Assembly: GCF_028446585.1 (NCBI RefSeq)
Contig: NZ_JAPFQL010000020.1
Coordinates: 1-64,000, forward strand
Source: Intrasporangium calvum
GTDB taxonomy: Bacteria; Actinomycetota; Actinomycetes; Actinomycetales; Dermatophilaceae
Length of the DNA stretch: 64,000 nucleotides
Reading direction: 5' to 3'
How positions within the stretch are numbered: position 1 is the first letter of the stretch; each line of letters starts with the position of its first letter. Below are positions 44,887-53,239 of the stretch, in pieces. A program made the translations under genes and the position numbers. Under the pieces are notes generated by a model. It was given only the letters and a program-made list of their open reading frames with translations. It was not told the origin of the DNA and searched no databases.

Positions 44887-45085
44887 CGTGACCTCATTCC
44901 ATCACCCATGAGATGAAGATCCGCATGCGTCGGATCCTAGGCGGTTCATGGTGCCACTTGGGTCAGACTGCCAGTCGACACGCCGACTCGTCCTCAGGTC
45001 TTCATCCATAGGGTGATGCTGATTATGCTACCATCAAACCTGCATGATCGGCAGGCGGTCACCACTCGAGAGGCCAGGAGTAGAT

Positions 45086-45355
45086 ATGCCTGACAGCTAC
45101 GGCAACGACAAGCACGACAAGACCTACGAGGTCGTCGTCAACGGAACCCCGTACGACCTCGACGACGAGGTCGCCACCTACGAGGCCCTGGGCGCTCTCG
45201 CGTTCCCCGGCCACGACCCGGCGGCGATCTTCACCGTCGCCTACAAGAACGCGATCGCCCCACACGGCGGCAGTGGCACCCTCGTGGCCGGCGAGTCCGT
45301 CAAGGTCAAGAAGAAGGGGACGAGCTTCGATGTCCGGCTCACGACTCGTTCGTAA
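45086..45355 (+). CDS. Multiubiquitin-type ubiquitin-like protein
   Basis: An 89-residue beta-grasp protein: HDKTYEVVVNGTPYDLDDEVATYEALGALAFPGHDPAAIFTVAYKNAIAPHGGSGTLVAGESVKVKKKGTSFDVRLTTRS. The strand-helix-strand layout (VNG...SYE/TYE..LALAFP...YTVTYKxA...GESVKVKxGxxF.V) fits the Multi_ubiq domain. There is one unit only. The C-terminus is TTRS with no di-glycine, so any conjugation would need another end or a different mechanism. ATG 45086 follows CCAGGAG. It overlaps the E1-like gene by 26 bp. Confidence 0.78.
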   Translation: MPDSYGNDKHDKTYEVVVNGTPYDLDDEVATYEALGALAFPGHDPAAIFTVAYKNAIAPHGGSGTLVAGESVKVKKKGTSFDVRLTTRS

Positions 45356-46562
45356 CAGCGCCGACCTCCAGCGCCTCGTCAACGACGGCTACACGGTGCG
45401 CATCGTCAACGGGTATCTCGTCATCGACGACATCCCCTACGTCGACGCGAATCAGACGGTCCAGTGGGGTTCCTTCCTCTGCCCACTGGATCTCGCTGGG
45501 GAGCAGACCGCCAAGCCGAGCAACCACGTCATGGCGTTCGTCGGCGCGGCCCCATGCAGCAAGGAGGGCGGCGAGATCTCGCCCGGGTTCGCCAACCCCG
45601 GACTCACCTACAAGTGGTCGGCCGGTCCTGAGCTGACCCCGTCGATCGGGTTCTCCCAGAAGCCTCGCCCTGAGGGATACGTCGACTTCTACGAGAAGGT
45701 CACCACGTACGCGGCGATCCTGATTGGGCCGGCACAGGCAATCGACCCCGCAGTGACGCCGTTGCAGGGCAAGCCGTTCACGACGGAGGAGGGCGACGGC
45801 GTGTTCGTCTACCTCGACACCTTCTCCAGCCGAGCCGGTATCACGGCGCGAAGCAAGCGGCTCGAGCTTGCGAAGGTCGTGATCGTCGGGCTCGGCGGCA
45901 CCGGCGCCTACATCCTCGACCTCCTCGCCAAGACCCCGATCTGCAACATCCACCTCTACGACGGAGATGTCTTCAGCACGCACAACGCGTTCCGTGCACC
46001 GGGTGCCGCCGCGTTGAGTGCGCTGGACGCGCGGATGAAGAAGGTCGACTACTACGCGACGACGTACTCAGCATTGCGGCGCCAGATTCACCCGCACCCG
46101 GTCAACGCGACTGACGCGAACGTCGCCGAGCTGCTTGATGCGGACTTCGTCTTTCTGGCCATGGACTCCGGACCGGACAAACAGGTCATCATCAGCGCGC
46201 TCGTCGCCGCCGGTGTCGCGTTCGTTGACAGCGGCGTCGGTGTCAGCGAGGATGCCGACGGCATCGCCGGCCAGGTCCGTGTCACCACCGCCCTTCCGGA
46301 CGCCAATGAGCACGTCGTCCGCGGTGGTCTCATCTCCATCGTTGCCGGCGATGCTGCCGAGTACGACACGAACCTCCAAGTCGCCGAGCTCAACATGGCC
46401 GCGGCGTTTATGGCCGTGATCCGTTTCAAGAAGTGGCTGGGCTTCTACGCCGACAGCGAGGGCGAGCTGCACAGCTCGTATCGGATCGACACCAACGAGA
46501 TCCTCAACAAGTACGAGCGTGCCGCCGGGGCGTCGGACGAGGCCAGCGACGGTGCCGCATGA
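45330..46562 (+). CDS. E1-like ThiF protein with DUF6791-type N-terminus
   Basis: A 410-residue adenylating-enzyme homologue. The N-terminal domain (residues 1-175) has GYLVIDDIPYVDANQTVQWGSFLCPLDLAG, HVMAFVGAAPCSKEGG and YVDFYEKVTTYAAILIGPAQAIDP. The ThiF domain (180-400) has KVVIVGLGGTGAYILDLLAKTPICNIHLYDGDVFSTHNAFRAPGA (nucleotide loop at 187-192), and DFVFLAMDSGPDK and AFVDSGVGV. The only Cys are at 51, 76 and 205; none follows the ThiF core, so the usual E1 cysteine is missing there and C76 is the best candidate. It ends with a 4-bp overlap into the DUF6527 gene. It should activate the Ubl protein. Confidence 0.83.
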   Translation: MSGSRLVRNSADLQRLVNDGYTVRIVNGYLVIDDIPYVDANQTVQWGSFLCPLDLAGEQTAKPSNHVMAFVGAAPCSKEGGEISPGFANPGLTYKWSAGPELTPSIGFSQKPRPEGYVDFYEKVTTYAAILIGPAQAIDPAVTPLQGKPFTTEEGDGVFVYLDTFSSRAGITARSKRLELAKVVIVGLGGTGAYILDLLAKTPICNIHLYDGDVFSTHNAFRAPGAAALSALDARMKKVDYYATTYSALRRQIHPHPVNATDANVAELLDADFVFLAMDSGPDKQVIISALVAAGVAFVDSGVGVSEDADGIAGQVRVTTALPDANEHVVRGGLISIVAGDAAEYDTNLQVAELNMAAAFMAVIRFKKWLGFYADSEGELHSSYRIDTNEILNKYERAAGASDEASDGAA

Positions 46563-46954
46563 GGTTGCCCAAGCTAGAGCCGACATTCGTGACGTACGTG
46601 CCTCGCGACCTCGAGGACGGCCGTCTCTACATCTCGATGGAGTACGCGACCGCAGTCCATCTCTGTGCGTGCGGCTGCGGCGCGAAGACCGTCACCCCGC
46701 TTTCTCGCGGCGGGTGGACGCTCACCTTCAACGGCGCTGTCACTCTGCGACCCTCCGTCGGCAATGGTCAGGCTCCGTGCCGGTCGCACTACCTGGTCAA
46801 CGACGACAAGATTCGCTGGCTGCCACCGATCGAGGCCGCCGAGACGCGGGCGGCCATCGCTCGTGATCACGACGTTGCGGCGTCAGTTCACGCCGTCCCA
46901 GCCCGCACCGGATGGTGGTCTCGCCTGAGATCAGCACTGCGATGGCGAAATTGA
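46559..46954 (+). CDS. DUF6527-type zinc protein
   Basis: A 131-residue protein with EPTFVTYVPRDLEDGRLYISMEYATAVHLCACGCGAKTVTPLSRGGWTLTFNGAVTLRPSVGNGQAPCRSHYLVNDDKIRWLPP. The C-A-C-G-C-G and C-x-x-H set looks like a zinc site. DUF6527 proteins are known neighbours of multiubiquitin and ThiF genes. No E2 or JAB peptidase motif can be seen. The C-terminus is basic and aromatic (RTGWWSRLRSALRWRN), maybe membrane-touching. ATG 46559 overlaps the E1-like stop by 4 bp. Confidence 0.75.
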   Translation: MRLPKLEPTFVTYVPRDLEDGRLYISMEYATAVHLCACGCGAKTVTPLSRGGWTLTFNGAVTLRPSVGNGQAPCRSHYLVNDDKIRWLPPIEAAETRAAIARDHDVAASVHAVPARTGWWSRLRSALRWRN

Positions 46955-47278
46955 ACGCCATGGCCACGGACGGTGACGACCGCGGATAGCTCATCGTGTC
47001 AGTGAGCATCCCGGCCGTCGGGATTCACCGCATTTCTTCCCGGGGGCGTCAGAGGGCTTTGTCACCGCACGTAACCGCGGAGGGTGACGGGATCACCCGG
47101 GCGACGGGACCAACGTAGAGGGTGCCATCGACGTGACGCTGTGGGACGAACCCCCCAATGTCATGGCAGGCGGGGGAAGGCGTCCACACTTCGTCGTCAT
47201 CCCCGACTTAGGACGGTGGAGCGTGCGTCAATCTGGGCGAAGTGGGGCGCTCAGCGGGCGACGGTGGGAGGGGCCCAT
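46955..47278. other. Gene-free junction region
   Basis: No gene that I can support; a small forward frame at 47133 has no similarity. This stretch separates the accessory block from cobG and may contain its right boundary. No integrase site or tRNA is recognisable. Confidence 0.4.
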
Positions 47279-48397
47279 TCAAACCTGGTTGAGAAGGTCG
47301 ATGGCCCGTTCGACCGATCTGGGCGCGAGCAGGTCCACGTAGGGACCTGAGGGCGCGCCACAGCGGCGCTCGCAGCCGGACACGTGCACCGGGAGCGAGC
47401 CCAGCGGCATACGGCCGGCCAACCCGCGAGCCACTGCTCGGGTGTCGACGGCCGACTTCGCGCACCCGGGCAGACCGGTGCAGGCGTGGAGGCGGAGCCA
47501 GGGGTCTGACTCGTCGATGACGAGACCCGCCGCCTCGAGTCGCCCGAGGCGCCGGGCTCCGCCCGGCACGACGAGGCTGCGCCAGGGTGTGACGAGCACC
47601 TCCGCGGTGAACTCGGCGAGCGTCACGAGGTGGGCAGCGGTGACCAGGCCGAGCGGCACGCCGACGACTGCGTGCTCGCCGTGCGCGCCGACCAGCGGCG
47701 CTGAGCCTGTCGGGAGCGTGGTCGGCACGGGCCCCGGCGGTCCGATCGCGGCCCCGAGCTCGCGGACGTGCCAGGCGCTCGACCCGAGCCGCTCGCGGGT
47801 GTCGAGGAAGTCGCGGGCGAGGTCCAGGGCCAGCTCGATGGCGCGGCCGAGGGGGATCTGCCACGCTCGGTCCGGTCCTCCGGCCAGCACCAGCGCCGAG
47901 CCTGCGCTCGTGGCCACGATGGCCACGTCGAAGCCCAGCCCGGCGACGTCCCCCCGCCCGTCGTCCACGGCGAAGAGGAACCGGCCGGGGAGGGCGGCCA
48001 GCCGGGGATCCGCGCACAGTCGGTCATCCAGGTCGGCCACCAGCGGGCGGACGTCACACGAGCCCTCAGCGTCGAGCCCGGACAGGGGTGACGCGACGAT
48101 GTTGCGGGCCAGCTCGTGCGACGCCGACGGCACGAGGCCGGTCGCGACGATCGCCGATCGCACGTCGTCGGGCAGGGGGTCGGGCAGGCCCCGCAGCTGG
48201 AGGGCACCGCGCGACGTCAGCTGGATGTGCGGGTCCGGCTGCCGTGCCACCACGTCGAGCAGGCCGGCCAGCGCGGTCACGGGGACGGGCCGCCCGCCCG
48301 TCCGGACCCGGACGATGGTGCCGTCGGCAGCGGTGAACGGCCTTGCCACGCCGGGGCAGGCGTCGGGCCGCTCTCGGGACGGGACCTGGCGCGGCAT
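47279..48397 (-). CDS. cobG: Precorrin-3B synthase
   Basis: Oxygen-dependent ring-contraction step of aerobic cobalamin synthesis. The 372-residue protein is of the nitrite/sulphite-reductase-like type. It has LQLTSRGALQLRGLPDPLPDDV near the start, and the 4Fe-4S/sirohaem cluster signature LHACTGLPGCAKSAVDTR...VHVSGCERRCGAPSG. One copy of the 15-bp repeat (MPLGS in frame) lies directly before the second cluster motif. It is divergent from cobN; its same-strand neighbour cobH is now 21 kb away. Confidence 0.92.
   Translation of the reverse strand: MPRQVPSRERPDACPGVARPFTAADGTIVRVRTGGRPVPVTALAGLLDVVARQPDPHIQLTSRGALQLRGLPDPLPDDVRSAIVATGLVPSASHELARNIVASPLSGLDAEGSCDVRPLVADLDDRLCADPRLAALPGRFLFAVDDGRGDVAGLGFDVAIVATSAGSALVLAGGPDRAWQIPLGRAIELALDLARDFLDTRERLGSSAWHVRELGAAIGPPGPVPTTLPTGSAPLVGAHGEHAVVGVPLGLVTAAHLVTLAEFTAEVLVTPWRSLVVPGGARRLGRLEAAGLVIDESDPWLRLHACTGLPGCAKSAVDTRAVARGLAGRMPLGSLPVHVSGCERRCGAPSGPYVDLLAPRSVERAIDLLNQV
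47398..47412 (-). repeat. Dispersed 15-bp repeat, copy 9 (inside cobG)
   Basis: Exact copy read as MPLGS in CobG, between the two cysteine pairs of the cluster motif. Confidence 0.9.
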
Positions 48398-48624
48398 GCG
48401 CCGATCGTACGGGCCGGCGCGGCCGCCTCAGGCCCCGGCCGACGGGGCCCAGACGTACTGCGGCGTCTGGCACACGTCGACGAAGCCGCTGCCGGGCGCC
48501 GACCGGCTCGCCGTCGAGCCCTCCAGAGGAAGGGTCTGCCCCGTGCGACGTAGCCGTCCACGAACGGCCGGACCCGCTGCGCGGGTCGCCCATCTCTAGA
48601 CCAGTGCGCTCGTCCGGTGAATGC

Positions 48625-48770
48625 GCCGCTAGGGTGGCGCCTGCGTCGTCGACCAGGAACCCGGTGCAAGTCCGGGACGGTCCCGCCACTGTGAGCGCGC
48701 CTTCCGAGGGAGGCCGTGAGCCAGGAACTGCCGGCGACGCCTCACATCCGACCGACCGCAGGGCGTGGAC
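48625..48770 (+). ncRNA. Cobalamin riboswitch before cobN
   Basis: Shows CCGGTGCAAGTCCGGGACGG, TCCCGCCACTGTGA, and the B12 box AGCCAGGAACTGCC near 48719-48733. It ends about 20 bp before the cobN start. High adenosylcobalamin should reduce cobN expression. The part of the divergent spacer before it (48398-48624) has no gene. Confidence 0.93.
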
Positions 48771-48789
48771 ACCCGGCGAAGGAGCCCAC

Positions 48790-51700
48790 ATGACGCGCAT
48801 CGTGCTGCTCAGCACCTCCGACACCGACCTGCTCAGCGCGCGCGCGAGCGGCGCCGACTACGTGGTGGCCAACCCGACCCGGCCCGGGCACACGGAGCTC
48901 GCCGACGCGATCCGGGCCGCTGACATCGTCGTCGCACGCATCCTCGGCGGGCCGCAGGACCTGTGCGACGGGTTCCGCCAGGTGCGTGACACCGGGGCAC
49001 CGCTCGTCGTCCTCGGTGGCGAGCAGGCGCCGAACGCCGCGTTGATGGAGCTGTCCACCGTCGCGCCGGGCATCGTGGCCGAGGCGCACCGCTACCTCGC
49101 GCAGGGCGGCCCGGACAACCTGCGCCACCTCCACGCCTTCCTCGCCGACACGATCCTGCTCAGCGGAGACGTCTTCGAGCCGCCGGCCGAGCAGCCGCTG
49201 TGGGGCGTCGGAGATGCCCGTATGCCGCTGGGCTCGCTCCCGTCCCAGCCGGCCCCCCGCGTGGGGATCCTCTACTACCGGGCGCACCACGCCGCCGGCA
49301 ACGTCGCCCATGTCGAGGCGCTCGCCGGCGCGGTCGCGGAGGCGGGCGGGGTCGGCACCCCGATCTTCGTCACATCGCTGCGGGACGCCCCGGCCGACCT
49401 CCTGGAGCACCTCCGCGGCTACGACGTGCTCGTCACGACGGTCCTCGCGGCAGGGGGCACCCGCCCCGCGACCGCCACCGCAGGAGGCGACGACGAGTCC
49501 TGGGACGTCGCGGCGCTCGCCGAGCTCGATGTCCCGATCCTCCAGGGCCTGACCCTGACGTGGAGCCGGGAGCAGTGGGCGGCGAGCGACGACGGGATGA
49601 GCCCGCTCGACGTGGCGACGCAGGTCGCCGTGCCGGAGTTCGACGGCCGGATCATCACGACAGCCTTCTCGCACAAGGAGGTCGACGCGGACGGCCTGCC
49701 GCACTACGTGCCCGACCTTGAGCGATGCCGCCGCCTCGCGACGCTCGCGGTCAACCACGGGCGCCTGCGCCACATCCCGGCACGGGACCGCCGCATCGCG
49801 ATCGTCCTTTCGGCCTACCCGACCAAACACTCGCGAATCGGCAACGCCGTCGGCCTCGACACCCCCGTCTCCCTCATCCGGCTGCTCCGGGCGATGCGCG
49901 AGCAGGGCTACGAACTCGGTGCCCCCGGCGAGATCCCGGGCACCGGGCCGCTCGAGCCCGTCGAGGGGGAGTCCCTCGACACGACGGCCGGCAACGCTCT
50001 CATTCACGCCCTGATCGAGGCGGGCGGGCAGGACGAGGACTGGCTCACGCAGGAGCAGCTCTCCGGCCAGCCGGTGCGGATCCCCGCGGCGCGCTACCGC
50101 GAGTTCTTCGAGACCCTCCCCGCCGAGCTGCGCGACGCAGTGACCGAGCACTGGGGGCAGGCCCCTGGGGAGCTCTTCGTCGACCGGCACCTCGACGCCG
50201 ACGGCGAGATCGTCGCGGCCTCTCTGCGGGCCGGCAACGTCGTCATCATCGTCCAGCCCCCGCGGGGTTTCGGGGCCAACCCGATCGCGATCTACCACGA
50301 CCCGGACCTGCCGCCGACGCACCACTACCTCGCCGTCTACGACTGGCTCGCACAGGACTTCGGCGCCCACGCCGTCGTCCACCTCGGCAAGCACGGCAAC
50401 CTCGAGTGGCTGCCGGGCAAGAACCTCGCCCTCTCCGCGGCCTGCGGCCCGGACGCGACGATCGGCTCGCTCCCGCTCGTCTACCCGTTCCTCGTCAACG
50501 ACCCGGGCGAGGGCAGCCAGGCCAAGCGCCGCGCGCACGCGACGATCGTCGACCACCTCGTGCCGCCCATGGCGCGCGCCGAGTCCTACGGCGACATCGC
50601 CCGCCTGGAGCAGCTCCTCGACGAGTACGGCAACGTCTCGGTCATGGACCCGGCCAAGGCGCCGGCCCTGCGCGCCGAGATCTGGGCCCTGCTCCGCGCC
50701 GCGGAGATGCACCGCGACCTCGGTCTCGCCGACGACGCCGACGCGCCCGACGACGACACCTTCGACGAGCTCGTCATGCACGTCGACGGCTGGCTCTGCG
50801 AGATCAAGGACGTCCAGATCCGGGACGGCCTCCACATCCTCGGACAGGCTCCGGCGGGGGAGGGCCTGGCCAACCTCGTCCTCGCCATCCTGCGCGCCAA
50901 CCAGGTCTTCGCCGGGTCCGTCGGCGTGGTGCCAGGGCTGCGCACTGCCCTGGGCCACGACGAGGCCTCGGCCGACCGGGACTCCGCGGACCGCTTCGAG
51001 GCGCAGGCGACGGCGCTCGTCACGGCCCTCCAGGCCGCGGACTGGCAGGCCGACGCCGTTCCCGAGGTCGTGCGCACCGTGCTCGGTCCCGACGTGGCGC
51101 AGCCGGTCCACGAGGCCGTATGCCGTTCACTGGCCTTCGCGTGCGACGAGGTCGTCCCGCGGCTGCTCGGCACGTCGAGCGAGGTCGACGCGGTCCTGCA
51201 CGCCCTCGACGGCGGCTACGTGCCGGCCGGCCCGTCCGGCAGCCCGTTGCGGGGCCTGGTCAACGTCCTGCCGACGGGCCGCAACTTCTACTCCGTCGAC
51301 CCGAAGGCGATCCCCTCCCGCCTCGCCTGGGAGACCGGACAGTCCATGGCGGACTCCCTCCTCGAGCGGCACCGTGCCGACACGGGGGAGTGGCCGCGCA
51401 CCGTGGGCCTGTCGGTCTGGGGGACATCGGCGATGCGCACCTCCGGCGACGACATCGCCGAGGTCCTCGCCCTGATCGGCGTCCGGCCGCGGTGGGACGA
51501 GATGTCTCGCCGCGTCGTCGGCCTCGACCCGATCCCGCTGGACGAGCTCGGCCACCCCCGGATCGACGTCGCGGTCCGGATCTCCGGGTTCTTCCGCGAC
51601 GCCTTCCCCCACGTCATCGACCTGCTCGACGACGCCTTCCGCCTCGTCGCCGCCCTCGAGGAGAGCGACGACGACAACTTCGTCCGCGCCCACGCGCAGG

Positions 51701-52455
51701 CCGACCTGGCCGAGCACGGCGACGAGCGCCGCGCCACCACACGGATCTTCGGCTCCAAGCCCGGCTCCTACGGCGCGGGCATCCTGCCCCTCATCGAGTC
51801 GGGCAACTGGCGCGACGACCAGGACCTCGCGGAGGTCTACGCGACGTGGGGCGGCTTTGCCTACGGGAGGGAGCTGGACGGCATACCGGCTCGTGGCGAC
51901 ATGGAGCGCACCTACCGGCGCATCGACGTGGCCGCCAAGAACGTCGACGCGAGCGAGCACGACATCGCCGACAGCGACGACTACTTCCAGTACCACGGCG
52001 GCATGGTGGCGACGGTCCGCGCCCTGACCGGGACGGCGCCGCGGGCCTACGTCGGCGACTCGACGAAGCCCGACGCCGTCCGCACCCGCACCCTCGCCGA
52101 GGAGACGGCCCGCGTCTTCCGGGCCCGCGTCGTCAACCCGCGCTGGATCGCGGCGATGCGCCGGCACGGCTACAAGGGCGCCTTCGAGCTCGCCGCGACG
52201 GTCGACTACCTCTTCGGGTTCGACGCGACTGCCGGTGTCGTGCACGACGGGATGTACGACCAGCTCGCCCGCACCTACGTCACTGACAAGGAGAACCAGG
52301 ACTTCCTCCGGCACGCGAACCCGTGGGCGCTGCACGGCATGGTCGAGCGCCTCCACGAGGCCGTCGACCGCGGCCTGTGGGAGGAGCCGGACCCGGAGCT
52401 GCTCGCCGAGCTGCAGCAGGTCTACCTCGACGTCGAGGGCGACCTCGAGGGCTGA
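48790..52455 (+). CDS. cobN: Cobaltochelatase subunit CobN
   Basis: Large subunit that inserts Co2+ into hydrogenobyrinate a,c-diamide, working with an ATPase partner, here probably the ChlI-ChlD fusion at 59590-61779. The 1221-residue protein has GGEQAPNAALMELSTVAPG, LVLGYYRA-like VGILYYRAHHAAGN, VLSAYPTKHSRIGNAVGLDTP, HLGKHGNLEWLPGKNLALSAACGPDA, VLPTGRNFYSVDPKAIPSRLAWETG, and IFGSKPGSYGAGILPLIESGNWRDDQDLAEVY. ATG 48790 follows GAAGGAG and the riboswitch. The 15-bp repeat is in a variable linker at about residue 144 (MPLGS). Confidence 0.95.
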   Translation: MTRIVLLSTSDTDLLSARASGADYVVANPTRPGHTELADAIRAADIVVARILGGPQDLCDGFRQVRDTGAPLVVLGGEQAPNAALMELSTVAPGIVAEAHRYLAQGGPDNLRHLHAFLADTILLSGDVFEPPAEQPLWGVGDARMPLGSLPSQPAPRVGILYYRAHHAAGNVAHVEALAGAVAEAGGVGTPIFVTSLRDAPADLLEHLRGYDVLVTTVLAAGGTRPATATAGGDDESWDVAALAELDVPILQGLTLTWSREQWAASDDGMSPLDVATQVAVPEFDGRIITTAFSHKEVDADGLPHYVPDLERCRRLATLAVNHGRLRHIPARDRRIAIVLSAYPTKHSRIGNAVGLDTPVSLIRLLRAMREQGYELGAPGEIPGTGPLEPVEGESLDTTAGNALIHALIEAGGQDEDWLTQEQLSGQPVRIPAARYREFFETLPAELRDAVTEHWGQAPGELFVDRHLDADGEIVAASLRAGNVVIIVQPPRGFGANPIAIYHDPDLPPTHHYLAVYDWLAQDFGAHAVVHLGKHGNLEWLPGKNLALSAACGPDATIGSLPLVYPFLVNDPGEGSQAKRRAHATIVDHLVPPMARAESYGDIARLEQLLDEYGNVSVMDPAKAPALRAEIWALLRAAEMHRDLGLADDADAPDDDTFDELVMHVDGWLCEIKDVQIRDGLHILGQAPAGEGLANLVLAILRANQVFAGSVGVVPGLRTALGHDEASADRDSADRFEAQATALVTALQAADWQADAVPEVVRTVLGPDVAQPVHEAVCRSLAFACDEVVPRLLGTSSEVDAVLHALDGGYVPAGPSGSPLRGLVNVLPTGRNFYSVDPKAIPSRLAWETGQSMADSLLERHRADTGEWPRTVGLSVWGTSAMRTSGDDIAEVLALIGVRPRWDEMSRRVVGLDPIPLDELGHPRIDVAVRISGFFRDAFPHVIDLLDDAFRLVAALEESDDDNFVRAHAQADLAEHGDERRATTRIFGSKPGSYGAGILPLIESGNWRDDQDLAEVYATWGGFAYGRELDGIPARGDMERTYRRIDVAAKNVDASEHDIADSDDYFQYHGGMVATVRALTGTAPRAYVGDSTKPDAVRTRTLAEETARVFRARVVNPRWIAAMRRHGYKGAFELAATVDYLFGFDATAGVVHDGMYDQLARTYVTDKENQDFLRHANPWALHGMVERLHEAVDRGLWEEPDPELLAELQQVYLDVEGDLEG
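49220..49234 (+). repeat. Dispersed 15-bp repeat, copy 10 (inside cobN)
   Basis: Exact forward copy read as MPLGS, in a linker before VGILYYRAHH. Confidence 0.9.
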
Positions 52456-52462
52456 GGCGCGC

Positions 52463-53239
52463 TCAGCCGGGCTGGCGCAGCAGGTAGGTGTCCATCACCC
52501 ACCCGTGTTGCTCGCGCGCTGCCGCACGCACGCGAGCAACCTCGTCGATGACCGTCGCGAGCGGCCCCCGCACGAGCAGCTCGTCCGGTGACCCCAGGTA
52601 GGCGCCCCAGAGCAGCTCCACCTCTGGATACCGATCGGCGAGCCCGCGGCAGGCGAGGTGGCCGTCGAGCATGACGACGACGTCGCCGAGTGACGGGTCG
52701 TACTCCTCGACGAGCCGCCGGCCGGTGGTCACATGGATGGAGGCGCCGATCCGGTTGAGCGGCACGCGATGGCGGGCCGCGAGCAGCTGCGGCGCGCTGA
52801 TCCCGGGGACGACGTCGTGATCGACGTCGATCCGGTCACGCAGGGCGTCGACGATGCGGATCGTCGAGTCGTAGAACGCCGGGTCGCCCCACACGAGGAA
52901 GCCGACGGTCTCCTCGTGCGGCGCGAGGCCGGCGATGACGTCGGCGTAGGCGTCCACGCGCGCTGCGTGCCAGTCGCGCACGCCTTGGCCGTATGCCGCT
53001 GGGCTCCGTTCCGCGTCCGGCCCCCGTTGCGGGTCGGTGACCTCGACGAACCGGTAGGACCGTTCGGTGGGAATGGCGGCCGCACAGATCGCCTGCCGGG
53101 CGGCGACGAGGTCGGCGGACCGCTTGCCCTTGTCGGCGACGAGGAAGACGTCGACGGTGCGCAGCGCCTCGACGGCCTCGCCGGTGAGGTGTCGGGGATC
53201 GCCCATCCCGATGCCGATGATGCGGATCTGCTTGATCAC
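52463..53239 (-). CDS. cobF: Precorrin-6A synthase (deacetylating)
   Basis: SAM-dependent C-1 methylation with acetate loss, a step special to the aerobic route. The 258-residue protein has IRIIGIGMGDPRHLTGEAVEAL at the SAM site, DVFLVADKGKRSADLVAARQAIC, FLVWGDPAFYDSTIRIVDAL and DVVPGISAPQLLAARHRVPLNRIG. The 15-bp repeat is in the loop before VRDWHAARVDAY (SPAAY in frame). It overlaps the cobQ stop by 4 bp and converges on cobN. Confidence 0.93.
   Translation of the reverse strand: MIKQIRIIGIGMGDPRHLTGEAVEALRTVDVFLVADKGKRSADLVAARQAICAAAIPTERSYRFVEVTDPQRGPDAERSPAAYGQGVRDWHAARVDAYADVIAGLAPHEETVGFLVWGDPAFYDSTIRIVDALRDRIDVDHDVVPGISAPQLLAARHRVPLNRIGASIHVTTGRRLVEEYDPSLGDVVVMLDGHLACRGLADRYPEVELLWGAYLGSPDELLVRGPLATVIDEVARVRAAAREQHGWVMDTYLLRQPG
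52991..53005 (+). repeat. Dispersed 15-bp repeat, copy 11 (inside cobF)
   Basis: Exact copy; because cobF is on the minus strand it is read as SPAAY, a third reading. Confidence 0.9.

Noticed and set aside
47133-47342. 69-residue frame before cobG
   Set aside because: No similarity, irregular codon use, and it overlaps the cobG end.
28000-48000. CRISPR array or tRNA attachment target in the accessory block
   Set aside because: No regularly spaced repeats and no tRNA-like cloverleaf seen.
48742-51111. 789-residue reverse frame under cobN
   Set aside because: No family motif; cobN on the other strand is unmistakable.
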